DNA of 64,000 nucleotides from contig NZ_KK073874.1 of NCBI RefSeq assembly GCF_000585375.1, forward strand, positions 7,036,894 through 7,100,893, given 5' to 3'. This DNA is from Cryptosporangium arvum DSM 44712 (GTDB taxonomy: Bacteria > Actinomycetota > Actinomycetes > Mycobacteriales > Cryptosporangiaceae). The notes beneath the pieces were generated by a model that worked only from the letters and a program-made list of their open reading frames with translations, did not search any database and had not been told where the DNA came from. This document shows positions 19,851 to 28,334 of the stretch, piece after piece; positions within the stretch are counted from its first letter, which is position 1, and each line of letters starts with the position of its first letter. The position numbers and the translations under genes were made by a program.

Positions 19851-19897
19851 AAGGTCGGCGTGGCCGTAGTCGATCCGACTCCGGCCACGCCGACCTT
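19851..19897 (-). terminator. Strong hairpin after the DUF2613 gene
   Basis: A perfect 16-bp stem (AAGGTCGGCGTGGCCG with its complement) continues into an inner 5-bp stem (AGTCG/CGACT) across one mismatch. On the minus strand it ends CTTTGTCATTT, giving a weak T-rich tail. It lies 41 bp after the DUF2613 stop. Confidence 0.8.
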
Positions 19898-19938
19898 CGA
19901 CACTGATCGGCCGCCGCCCCGCGAACGGCGGCGGGAAC

Positions 19939-20088
19939 TCAGCGGTGCCCGTACTGGACCAGCGGCTTACTCACCGCCGGCGTGTTCTCGGGCGACTGCT
20001 TGCTGACACTCACGATCCCGATAGTGGTCGCCACCGCCAGCACGACGCCGATGACGGCGGCGACGACGATCGAGAGAAACGAGCTCAT
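19939..20088 (-). CDS. DUF2613-type small membrane protein
   Basis: A 49-aa frame, too short for most ORF cut-offs. ATG 20088 has GGAGGGAG upstream. The product has one N-terminal hydrophobic helix (SIVVAAVIGVVLAVATTIG) and a short polar tail ending VQYGHR. That layout matches DUF2613, the family of M. tuberculosis Rv0236A, which sits beside aftD. Its neighbours are the GT4 gene and the Rv0226c-like membrane gene, and a strong hairpin follows it. Function is unknown; a small accessory role for a membrane glycosyltransferase is only a guess from position. The good ribosome binding site and terminator make it convincing as a gene. Confidence 0.82.
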   Translation of the reverse strand: MSSFLSIVVAAVIGVVLAVATTIGIVSVSKQSPENTPAVSKPLVQYGHR

Positions 20089-20122
20089 GGGGGCTCCCTC
20101 CACGTACGAAGCGGGGATGACG

Positions 20123-20144
20123 TTACCAAGCAGTAGCTTGGTAA
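20123..20144. promoter_or_regulatory. Perfect inverted repeat upstream of the DUF2613 gene
   Basis: TTACCAAGC and GCTTGGTAA flank AGTA. The site lies between the stop of the large membrane gene (20199) and the DUF2613 start (20088) on the minus strand. It could be a short terminator or an operator; there is no T-tract. Confidence 0.45.
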
Positions 20145-20198
20145 GGGAAGTCTTGTCGTGAATACCCTCGCGCGATTCCGGAAAACAGATCTGTGCTC

Positions 20199-22070
20199 TT
20201 ACTCAGATCGTTCGACGTGCCTCCGCGACCGGGTGAGCGCCCATGATGCCAAGGCGCCGAGCAAAATGCCAATGGGAACCGTGTATCCGAACACAACCGT
20301 TACCACCCGGGCCGTTTCAGGATCCCCCGACGACGCCGTGGCTGGACCCGCGCGGTAGAGCGCGAGGTCCCGGCCTTTCCAGAACGCCTGGTAGCCGGCC
20401 AGGGCGCTCGCCGGCACCGGCCCCGGAGTGTGGCGCTCCACCACCACCCACCGGATGCCGACGCTGGTGAGCGACCGCCCGTCGGCCAGCGCGCCGCGCA
20501 CCGCCGCCGCCCGGGGACTCTCCCCGCTGATCGTGACCCCGGCGACGATCAGCGTGTCCTCGGTGACCACGTCGACCGGGAAGTAGCGCGGCGCCGGGTC
20601 CAGCACGGTGCGCTCGTCGTTCCAGGTGAAGGCGCGGAAGGTGACGAACGGCAGCACCGCGAGCTCGCCGTGGGGGTCGGCGGCGATCTTCGCGGCGACG
20701 TCCTCCCAGTCCTCCGGGTACTGCGTGGAGGCGAGTCGGCCGGCACCGCCCCAGGCCAGGTCGGGGAGCGCGGCGATCGGGAACAGGAGGGCCGCGACCC
20801 CGACCGCGACCGCGGCTCCGCGTGCTCCCCGGATGCGGAGGGCGTCGGCGATCCGCTCGATCCCGAGCGCGAAGGCGAGCGTGGTCAGGAGAGCGAACGG
20901 GGCGAGGAACTTCTGCCCGTCGCGGAGGAGGCCGGCGCCGGGGAGGTGGGCGACGAGGGCGCCGAGGAGACGGTCGCCGCCGGGGACCACTCCCAGGAGC
21001 GCGACCACGATCCCCCCGACGGCGACGGTCGCCAGGGCCGCGGTCCGGATCGGGCTGCTGCGGAGGAGGGGGCGGAGACCGAGCCAGGCGACGACGAGAA
21101 CGATCAGGGTGAAGAGGGGTGCGGCGGGGAGGGTTCGGCTGGTCGGGACCACCTCGGCGTTCCAGATGCCGCCGAGGCCGAGCACCGCGCCGAACGGGCC
21201 CGACCAGTTCTCCGCCCGGGCCGCGAAGGCCGCGACGCCGTCGGGATCGGACACCGCGCTCACCCGCGCCACCGCCCCGGCCAGCACCCAGGGCGCGTTC
21301 AGCGCGATCACCGCCAGCGCCAGGACGACGCGCTGCCCCCGGCCCACACCCGCTCCGAGCTCCGCCTCCCACCCCGGCCCTGGCTCCACGCCCCGATCGG
21401 GAGGGGCCGGATCGGATGCGGCGGGCGGACCGGCCGGAGCGGAGCCGGGTGCGGTGGGTGACGGGTGGCGCTGGGCGTCGGCCGGGCGTGGTGCGGGCCA
21501 GAGGAGCACCGCGGACGCGGTGACCGCGGCGATGATCCCGCCGGTGGGCGTGAGCGCCGCGAGCGCACACCACGCCAGGAGCGGCGCCCCGCGACCCAGT
21601 GCGGCGACCGTGCCCGCGCTCCCACCTCCGGAGCGCACGCGGTGGGCGGCGGACACGATCCACGGGAGCGCGGCGTACGCGAGGAGCAGCCCCCAATGGC
21701 CGATCAGCAGGCGTTCGGCGACGAACGCGTTCCAGCCGTAGAACGCGCCCGCCACCAAGCGGACGACCAGCCGGTCGCTCGGCACCAGACGCGCCGCCCC
21801 GACCACGGCGAGCCAGACCACCGCGACCAACGCGACCAGCTGCACCACCGACCCGGGCACCACCGTGGTGAGCACCGCGAGCACCGCGTCCTGCGGCACC
21901 GCGCGCGGCAGACCGTCGCCCCAGCCGAGCGTCGCCGCGGTGAACGGCACCCGGGGGGTGGCCACCATGTCGTAGCTCAGCACGTAACCCGGCCACAGCA
22001 CCGGCGCGAGCACCAGCAGTGCGAGAGCGACCGCGAGCCCGTGCTCGGCCGCAGCACGGCGTCGGCGCAC
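20199..22070 (-). CDS. Large polytopic membrane protein of the arabinan cluster (Rv0226c-like)
   Basis: About 623 aa with some twelve membrane segments. The first external loop (GYVLSYDMVATPRVPFT) carries an acidic residue, and a WNAFVAERLLIGHW segment follows. A large soluble insertion of about 200 residues precedes the last helix. This fits a GT-C-like transferase. By family look and neighbourhood it corresponds to the mycobacterial transmembrane protein Rv0226c, whose substrate I do not know. GTG 22070 is chosen because GGGAGGG lies just upstream, although spacing is short; ATG 22103 is the longer alternative. It is divergent from the flippase gene. Confidence 0.72.
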   Translation of the reverse strand: MRRRRAAAEHGLAVALALLVLAPVLWPGYVLSYDMVATPRVPFTAATLGWGDGLPRAVPQDAVLAVLTTVVPGSVVQLVALVAVVWLAVVGAARLVPSDRLVVRLVAGAFYGWNAFVAERLLIGHWGLLLAYAALPWIVSAAHRVRSGGGSAGTVAALGRGAPLLAWCALAALTPTGGIIAAVTASAVLLWPAPRPADAQRHPSPTAPGSAPAGPPAASDPAPPDRGVEPGPGWEAELGAGVGRGQRVVLALAVIALNAPWVLAGAVARVSAVSDPDGVAAFAARAENWSGPFGAVLGLGGIWNAEVVPTSRTLPAAPLFTLIVLVVAWLGLRPLLRSSPIRTAALATVAVGGIVVALLGVVPGGDRLLGALVAHLPGAGLLRDGQKFLAPFALLTTLAFALGIERIADALRIRGARGAAVAVGVAALLFPIAALPDLAWGGAGRLASTQYPEDWEDVAAKIAADPHGELAVLPFVTFRAFTWNDERTVLDPAPRYFPVDVVTEDTLIVAGVTISGESPRAAAVRGALADGRSLTSVGIRWVVVERHTPGPVPASALAGYQAFWKGRDLALYRAGPATASSGDPETARVVTVVFGYTVPIGILLGALASWALTRSRRHVERSE

Positions 22071-22150
22071 GCACCCTCCCGATTCCGAACCGAAGCTACC
22101 CATGAGTAGCTAGGCTGAGCCCCTTCACCGTATCGAGTGCGAGGGAGCAC

Positions 22151-23404
22151 ATGTCCGAGCCGCAGCCGACCGGCGTCTCCGGGCCCACCACCGCGGCCCG
22201 GTTCGCAGCCGGAGCCACTCTCGTCGCGGTCGCCGCGATGGCGGCGAACGTCCTCGCGTACGGCCTCCGGCTCGGCGGCAACTGGCTCCTCGACACCGAC
22301 GAGAACGGCGCGCTCGGTGCGCTGATCGCGCTGCTCACCGTGTCGTCGGTCCTCCAGGTCGGCACCCAGACCGTCGCCGCGGTCCGCACCGCGAGGGGCA
22401 ACAGCGACCCCGAACGCCTGGTGACGATCGGGGTGCGTCTCTCGCTCGCGTCCTCGGCGGTGTTGCTGCTGGCGTCGCCGCTGCTCGTCGCCGTGCTCCA
22501 CCTGCCGAGCATCTGGCCGGCCGTGGCGCTGGCGGCGGCGGTGGGACCGCTCAACGCGATCGGCATCCACATGGGGCTGCTGCAGGGCTCCGAGCGGTTC
22601 GGACGGCTCGCCGTGGTGACCGCGGTGGCAGCGTTCGGCCGCTCCGGCGGTGGGCTGATCGGTCTGCTGATCGGCCGCGACGCGTTCTGGACGCTGCTCG
22701 GGGTCGCGATCGGCGGGGCGCTGGCGCTGGTCGCGGCCTACGCGTTGTCGCGCCCGGTGCGGCACGCGGCCGGGGCGGGCGCGCCGCGGATCGTCGAGGT
22801 GCTCGGGGCGTGCAGCGCGATGCTGGCCATGCTCGCGCTCGTCAACGCCGACCTGCTGCTGGCACGAGCGGTGCTGCCCGCCGACGTCAGCGGCGAGTAC
22901 GCGGTCGGCGCGATCCTGTCGAACGCCGCGTACTGGGCGCCGCAGGTGGTAGCGGTGGTGGCGCTCCCCCGGCTGGCGCAGGGTCAGCGGCGGGCGCTGG
23001 TGGTCGGTGCGCTGGTCGTGGGCACGACCGGGCTGATCGGGGTGCTGGCGACGGTGTTCGCCGGCGATCTGGCGGTACGCGTGGCCGGCAAGGGCGACTA
23101 CGCCGGGCTGGCCGACGAGGCGTGGCTGTTCGCGGCGGCCGGAGCCGGGTGGGCGCTGGTGAACCTGTTCCTGACCGCCCGGATCGCCGCCGGTTCGCGC
23201 TGGGTGGCGGCGCCGCTCTGGGCAGCCGCGCTGGTCGAGGCGCTGGGGGTGCTCGCATGGCGGCCGTACTCGCTGACCCACACCGCCACGGTCGCGCTGC
23301 TCACCGCGGCCGGCAGCGTCGTGGTCGCGCTTCTCCTCACCCGCTCCCGCACGAACGCGACTCCCCGCGTCCCCGTACCGGCCGCCGGCGTGAGCGCAGG
23401 CTGA
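22151..23404 (+). CDS. Polysaccharide flippase-like membrane protein (MOP superfamily)
   Basis: 417 aa with about eleven or twelve membrane segments and almost no long soluble loops. The first segments (NVLAYGLRLGGNWLL, then ENGALGALIALLTVSSVLQVG) follow the pattern of Wzx/MviN-type exporters, and a PLNAIGIHMGLLQGSERFGRL loop is also typical. GAGGGAG precedes ATG 22151. It lacks the full ~480-aa length usual for Wzx, so it may be a shortened member. Next to several membrane transferases, it is a candidate for moving a lipid-linked sugar. The substrate is unknown. Confidence 0.72.
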   Translation: MSEPQPTGVSGPTTAARFAAGATLVAVAAMAANVLAYGLRLGGNWLLDTDENGALGALIALLTVSSVLQVGTQTVAAVRTARGNSDPERLVTIGVRLSLASSAVLLLASPLLVAVLHLPSIWPAVALAAAVGPLNAIGIHMGLLQGSERFGRLAVVTAVAAFGRSGGGLIGLLIGRDAFWTLLGVAIGGALALVAAYALSRPVRHAAGAGAPRIVEVLGACSAMLAMLALVNADLLLARAVLPADVSGEYAVGAILSNAAYWAPQVVAVVALPRLAQGQRRALVVGALVVGTTGLIGVLATVFAGDLAVRVAGKGDYAGLADEAWLFAAAGAGWALVNLFLTARIAAGSRWVAAPLWAAALVEALGVLAWRPYSLTHTATVALLTAAGSVVVALLLTRSRTNATPRVPVPAAGVSAG

Positions 23405-23476
23405 GCTCGGGCTACGCCGGGTTTCCGGGCCTATGCGGGCTGTCGTGGGCCCGAGAACTCGTCGTAGTGCCGGAAG

Positions 23477-24868
23477 CTAGCCGGAGGGCCACGGGCCCGG
23501 AGCGAACAGCGGGTCGAAACCCGAGCCTTTCGACGTCCCGCGCAGCGCGATCGCCACCTCGGTGAGCGACGGTCGCGCCCCGGTACGCACCCAGCGATTG
23601 AGGCTCGTCACCGCACCGACCCGCTCGTCGGCCGTGAAGTTGCAGTGCCCGGCCCCGTACGGCGCCCCCGACCCGGTGTACCTCGCCGGCGGCGTCGTCG
23701 AGAGCTGCATCAGATCACCGGTGCGCCCGGTCGATCGCAGCGCGCGATTCGCGAACACGGTCTCGTTCGCCACGATCGCCGCCGCGTCGTATCCGGTGTG
23801 CAGGGTGAGCGTCGGCACGCGCAGCGCCCCGGTGGGGTCGCCGAGCAGATCGGCGCGTCGGCGCGCGGCCGCGTCCGCGGTGACCCGGGGAGCGCGGGCC
23901 AGCTCGGCGAGGTGGCGGGTCAACCCACCCGGGTCGACGAACTCCATGTCCTGTCTCTCCGTGGCGGAGACCCGCTCGTCGTAGCGCGCTCCCGTGTTCG
24001 ACGACGGGTTGCCGAACACCCGCTGCTCCAGGTCGTACCGGACGATCGTGGCGTACCCCATGACCTCGAACAGGACGTCCAGTCCGGCGTCGTTGCGCGA
24101 CCCGATCGTCGCGTCGTCGTGATCACGCGACTTCCAGGTCTGGTTGCCCAGCGCGCTCACCAGCATCAGGCGCCCCACCTGGTCGGGGCCGCCGGACAGC
24201 GCGGCCGTCGCACGCCGACGCACCTGCGTCCACACCGCCCTGGCCTCGGCGTCGCTGCGGTAGCCGGTCAGCTTCATCTCCGGGTACAGCAAGGTCTTGA
24301 ACGCGAAGGCGACGTCGAGCGCGAGGTCGAAGTTCGCGTTCGTACCGGCCAACGCGGCGCACATCGGGAGCGCACCGTCCACCCAGTCCTCCTGCTCGGC
24401 CAGCAGTTCGCTGACGACACCGCCCAGCGACTCGCCCCACACGTACGTGCGCTCGGGGACACCGACGGTCTCGTGGAAGAACCAGTAGAGGTTCCGGCCG
24501 GCCTCGACCCCTTCGCGGAGCGCGTACCCGCCGGCGTCGCGTGTGGTACCGGCCAGGGCGTAGCCGGCCTCGAGCAGTGCGTTCACGGTCCTGCCGTCGC
24601 CGGCCACGGGCGCGTCCGTGCGGGGACGCGCGAACGCGGGCGGGAACGGGCCCGCGGCGCGGAACTCGTGCGCGTAGAGGAGCAGGGTGCCGTTCCAGAC
24701 CTGGGGCAGGCGGATCTGGTACTTCACGCCGTTGAGCTCGCCGGTGCAGGCGACCTCGTCGCAACTGCGGAACGACGGTGGCGCGGCGCCGTCCCGGCCG
24801 GCGCAACCGGCCACCGCGAGCACCAGCGCGAGGCCCGAGGCCACCACCTTACGCGCGAGTAAGGACAT
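23477..24868 (-). CDS. Lipoprotein alpha/beta-hydrolase
   Basis: 463 aa beginning with a lipoprotein signal (MSLLARKVV..., lipobox AVAGC, acylated Cys 22). The nucleophile elbow is GESLGG, and candidate acid and base are the Asp in HTGYDAAA and the His in GAGHCNF. The chain NGTLLLYAHEF supplies an early strand and oxyanion region. It should be tethered to the outer face of the membrane, where it could cleave an ester, lipid or peptide. No strong Shine-Dalgarno precedes ATG 24868. It converges on the flippase gene, so joint regulation is not implied. Confidence 0.8.
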   Translation of the reverse strand: MSLLARKVVASGLALVLAVAGCAGRDGAAPPSFRSCDEVACTGELNGVKYQIRLPQVWNGTLLLYAHEFRAAGPFPPAFARPRTDAPVAGDGRTVNALLEAGYALAGTTRDAGGYALREGVEAGRNLYWFFHETVGVPERTYVWGESLGGVVSELLAEQEDWVDGALPMCAALAGTNANFDLALDVAFAFKTLLYPEMKLTGYRSDAEARAVWTQVRRRATAALSGGPDQVGRLMLVSALGNQTWKSRDHDDATIGSRNDAGLDVLFEVMGYATIVRYDLEQRVFGNPSSNTGARYDERVSATERQDMEFVDPGGLTRHLAELARAPRVTADAAARRRADLLGDPTGALRVPTLTLHTGYDAAAIVANETVFANRALRSTGRTGDLMQLSTTPPARYTGSGAPYGAGHCNFTADERVGAVTSLNRWVRTGARPSLTEVAIALRGTSKGSGFDPLFAPGPWPSG

Positions 24869-24974
24869 GCGCGTGAGTGTCGCACGGCCTGCACGGTTCA
24901 GTGCCGGATCGCGGGGTACTGGGCTGGTGAGGCGCGGTGCTCACCGCGCCGAAGAATCCGTCCGGGAGCACACG

Positions 24975-25469
24975 ATGACCATCCCCGTCGGGCCGGCCGC
25001 CGGCCCACCCGTCAGCGCGAACGACGTCGACCGGACCCTGCTCGCCAGCTACGGCGACTACCTGTCCGCGCAGCGTGCGGTGGACTACCTCTCCGATCAG
25101 AAGTTCCCCGTCGAGCACACGACGATCATCGGCAGCGACCTGCGGCTCGTCGAGCAGGTGATCGGCCGGATGACGTTCGGCAAGGCGGCCGCGGCCGGTG
25201 CCGGGTCCGGCGCCTGGTTCGGTCTGTTCTTCGGCCTGCTGCTCGGCCTGTTCAGCGACGACAGCTTCGGCTCGTGGATCGCGCTGATCCTCACCGCGGT
25301 CGCGATCGGAGCGGTGTGGGGCGCGATCTTCGGCCTGGTCGCCCACTCGCTGACCGGCGGCCAGCGCGACTTCGCGTCACGCAGCTCCCTGGCCGCGGGC
25401 CGCTACGACGTGCTGGTGAGCAGCGCCCACCTGAGCGACGCCCAGCGCCTCCTAGAAGGCCTGCAGTAG
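24975..25469 (+). CDS. General-stress-protein-like membrane protein (YflT/17M-type N-terminus)
   Basis: 164 aa. The first ~75 residues (LLASYGDYLSAQRAVDYLSDQKFPVEHTTIIGSDL) form the small alpha/beta domain found in general stress proteins. Two glycine-rich membrane helices follow (GAGSGAWFGLFFGLLLGLF and IALILTAVAIGAVWGAIFGL), then a short domain ending in YDVLVSSAHLSDAQRLL. ATG 24975 has GGGAG six bases upstream. The protein probably sits in the cytoplasmic membrane; its biochemical role is not known. It is monocistronic, convergent with polA, with a large inverted repeat between them. Confidence 0.78.
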   Translation: MTIPVGPAAGPPVSANDVDRTLLASYGDYLSAQRAVDYLSDQKFPVEHTTIIGSDLRLVEQVIGRMTFGKAAAAGAGSGAWFGLFFGLLLGLFSDDSFGSWIALILTAVAIGAVWGAIFGLVAHSLTGGQRDFASRSSLAAGRYDVLVSSAHLSDAQRLLEGLQ

Positions 25470-25495
25470 GCCTTCGCAATTGGCTTGAACCTGGA

Positions 25496-25593
25496 GCCCG
25501 CCCAGGGCGGCGCTGCCAGTCGAGCGCGAATCCGCCGCGTATAGCTGATACTCAAGGGTTCGCGCTCGCCTGGCAGCGTCGTCCTGGGCGGGC
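25496..25593. repeat. Large imperfect inverted repeat between convergent genes
   Basis: Arms of about 36-38 nt (25496-25533 and 25556-25593) pair with only a few mismatches. The outer 11 bp (GCCCGCCCAGG) and inner blocks CGCTGCCAG and GAGCGCGAA are exact. The element lies between the stress-protein gene and polA and could terminate both. It shares its outer end with a repeat at 43638. Confidence 0.75.
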
Positions 25594-25603
25594 CGCCCAC
25601 GGT

Positions 25604-28282
25604 TCAGTGGGCGGCGTCGTCCCAGGTGCGGCCGGAGCCGACGCTCACGTCGAGCGGCAGGTCCAACGGGTAGGCCGCGCCCATCGCGTCGCGGACCAGG
25701 GCCTCGAGCGCCTCGCGCTCGCCGGCGGCGGTCTCGAACACGAGCTCGTCGTGCACCTGGAGCAGCAGCCGCGACCGCAGCCCTTCCTCGCGCAGGCGCT
25801 TGTCGACCGCGAGCATCGCGACCTTGATGATGTCGGCGGCCGAGCCCTGGATCGGGGCGTTGAGCGCCATCCGCTCGGCCATCTCGCGCCGCTGCCGGTT
25901 GTCGCTGTTGAGGTCGGGCAGGTACCGCCGCCGCCCCATCATCGTCTCGGTGTACCCCTCGCCGCGGGCCCGCGCCACCACCGCGGACAGGTAGTCACGC
26001 ACGCCGCCGAACTGTTCGAAGTAGTCGGTCATCAGCGCCCGCGCCTCCTCGGTGGTGATGCCGAGCTGCTGGGAGAGCCCGTACGCCGAGAGCCCGTACG
26101 CCAGGCCGTAGTTCATCGCTTTGATCTTGCTGCGCTGCTCGCCGCTGACCGCGGTGGGCTCGACGCCGAACACGCTGGCCGCGGTGGCCGCGTGGAAGTC
26201 GTGCCCGGACGTGAACGCCTCGATCAGCGTCGGGTCGGCCGAGAGGTGCGACATGATGCGCATCTCGATCTGGCTGTAGTCGGCCGTGAGCAGGGTCTCG
26301 TACCCCTCCCCCACGACGAACGCCTTCCGGATCGTGCGCCCCTCCTGGGTGCGTACCGGGATGTTCTGCAGGTTCGGGTCGGTGGACGAGAGCCGCCCGG
26401 TGGCCGCGATCGTCTGGTTGTACGTGGTGTGGATGCGGCCGTCGTCGGCGACGGTCTTCAGCAGACCGTCGACAGTGGTCTTGAGCTTCGCGACGTCCCG
26501 GTGACGCAGCAGGTGCTCGAGCAGCGGGTGTTCGGTCTGCGCGTAGAGCCACTGCAGCGAGTCGGCGTCGGTGGTGTAGCCGGTCTTGATCCGCTTGGTC
26601 TTCGGCAGGCCCAACTCGTCGAACAGGATGACCTGCAGCTGCTTCGGCGACCCCAGGTTGAACTCGCGCCCGATCACCCCGTAGGCGGCCTGCGCGGCGG
26701 CCTTCACCTCGGCGGCGAAGTGCGACTCGAGATCGGCCAGGTGCGCGGTGTCGGCGGCGATACCGACGCGTTCCATGCCGGCCAGCACGCGCACCAGCGG
26801 CAGCTCGACGCCGGTGAGCAGCGCCGTGCCGCCGCGCTGGTCGAGCTCCTGCACCAGCGCCTCGGCGAGCTCGCTGGTGGCCTGCGCCCGCTCCATCAGG
26901 TGGTTCTTCTCGGCGTTCTCGTCCAGCCCGTCGAGTGAGAGCTGACCGTCGCCGGAACCCTCGGCACGCAGCTCGCGCCGGAGATACCGGAGGGCGAGGT
27001 CGGCCAGGTCGTACGTGCGGTTGTCGGGCTTGACCAGGTAGGCGATCAGCGCGGTGTCGGCGGTGACACCCTCGATGCTCCAGCCGCGGGCGGTCAGCGC
27101 CAGCAGCGGACCCTTCAGGTCGTGGATCGCCTTGGGCCGGGTCTCGTCGGCGAGCCAGGCCGCGACCGCCTGGTCGTCGGCCGAGGTGAGCTGCGACGGG
27201 TCGAACCAGGCCCCGGCTCCGTCGGCACCGGCCACCCCGACCGCGGTCAGCTCACCGCTGCCGCGGCCCCACTTCCCGTCGAACGCCACCCCGGTGCGGA
27301 CGCCGACCGGCGCGTGCGCGGCGAGCCACGGCCCGACCGCGTCGGCCCCCAGCAGTTCGCCGGTGACCTCGATCGTCGAATCGGCCTCCGGCTCGGCGGA
27401 CTCGAGCGTCGCGTAGAGGCGGTCGCGCAGGACGCGGAACTGCAGCGTGTCGAAGACCTGGTGGACCTGCTCCCGGTCCCACGCGCGACGCTCCAGGTCG
27501 GCCAGGTGCAGCGGCAGCTCGAGCTCGGTCATCAGCGCGTTGATCTGGTAGTTGCGCAGGACGTCGGCCAGGTGCGTGCGCAGGTTCTCACCGGCCATGC
27601 CCTTCACCTCGTCGACGTGCTCGACCAGGCCTTCGAGCGAGCCGTACTGGGTGAGCCACTTCGCCGCCGTCTTCGGGCCGACCTTCGGCACACCGGGCAG
27701 GTTGTCGCTGGTCTCGCCGACCAGCGCGGCCAGGTGGCGGTAGAGCGCCGGCGGTACGCCGTAGCGGGCGACGACCTCGGCCGGATCGATCCGGGCCAGG
27801 TCGGAGACGCCCTTCCGCGGGTAGAGCACCGTGGTCTTGTCGTTGACGAGCTGGAACGCGTCCCGGTCGCCGCTGCAGATCAGCACCTCGGCCCCGGCGG
27901 CGTTCGCCTCGGTGGCCAGCGTCGCCAGGATGTCGTCGGCCTCGTAGCCCTCGACGCTGAGGAACGGGATCTGCAGCGCGTCCAGAATTTCCTGGATCAG
28001 GCTGACCTGGCCCTTGAAGTCCGACGGTGTCTCCGAACGGCCGGCTTTGTACTCCGCGTACGCCTCGGTGCGGAACGACGTCCTGGAGACGTCGAACGCC
28101 ACGCCGAGGTGCGTGGGTTTCTCGTCACGCAGCACGTTGATCAGCATCGACGTGAAGCCGTACACGGCGTTCGTCGGCTGCCCGGTGGTGGTGGAGAAAT
28201 TCTCCACCGGCAGCGCGAAGAACGCCCGGTACGCCAACGAGTGGCCGTCGAGCAGGAGCAGTCGGGAGGCGGTCTGGCTCAC
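25604..28282 (-). CDS. polA: DNA polymerase I
   Basis: 892 aa. The N-terminal 5'-3' nuclease domain starts LLLDGHSLAYRAFFALP and includes GYEADDILATLA. The C-terminal polymerase domain has motif A (ADYSQIEMRIMSHL), motif B (RSKIKAMNYGLAYGLSAYGL) and motif C (LLQVHDELVFE). The middle 3'-5' exonuclease-like domain lacks the D-x-E motif and the KYD aspartate, so proofreading should be absent, as in mycobacterial PolA. Functions are Okazaki-fragment processing and excision-repair synthesis. The start is GTG 28282; TAGGCT six bases upstream suggests a leaderless transcript. It is divergent from the thioesterase gene. Confidence 0.97.
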   Translation of the reverse strand: MSQTASRLLLLDGHSLAYRAFFALPVENFSTTTGQPTNAVYGFTSMLINVLRDEKPTHLGVAFDVSRTSFRTEAYAEYKAGRSETPSDFKGQVSLIQEILDALQIPFLSVEGYEADDILATLATEANAAGAEVLICSGDRDAFQLVNDKTTVLYPRKGVSDLARIDPAEVVARYGVPPALYRHLAALVGETSDNLPGVPKVGPKTAAKWLTQYGSLEGLVEHVDEVKGMAGENLRTHLADVLRNYQINALMTELELPLHLADLERRAWDREQVHQVFDTLQFRVLRDRLYATLESAEPEADSTIEVTGELLGADAVGPWLAAHAPVGVRTGVAFDGKWGRGSGELTAVGVAGADGAGAWFDPSQLTSADDQAVAAWLADETRPKAIHDLKGPLLALTARGWSIEGVTADTALIAYLVKPDNRTYDLADLALRYLRRELRAEGSGDGQLSLDGLDENAEKNHLMERAQATSELAEALVQELDQRGGTALLTGVELPLVRVLAGMERVGIAADTAHLADLESHFAAEVKAAAQAAYGVIGREFNLGSPKQLQVILFDELGLPKTKRIKTGYTTDADSLQWLYAQTEHPLLEHLLRHRDVAKLKTTVDGLLKTVADDGRIHTTYNQTIAATGRLSSTDPNLQNIPVRTQEGRTIRKAFVVGEGYETLLTADYSQIEMRIMSHLSADPTLIEAFTSGHDFHAATAASVFGVEPTAVSGEQRSKIKAMNYGLAYGLSAYGLSQQLGITTEEARALMTDYFEQFGGVRDYLSAVVARARGEGYTETMMGRRRYLPDLNSDNRQRREMAERMALNAPIQGSAADIIKVAMLAVDKRLREEGLRSRLLLQVHDELVFETAAGEREALEALVRDAMGAAYPLDLPLDVSVGSGRTWDDAAH

Positions 28283-28334
28283 ACCCCGAGCCTAGTCAAG
28301 ACCACCGACAAAACTCGCGCCTAGGCTAAGTGCC

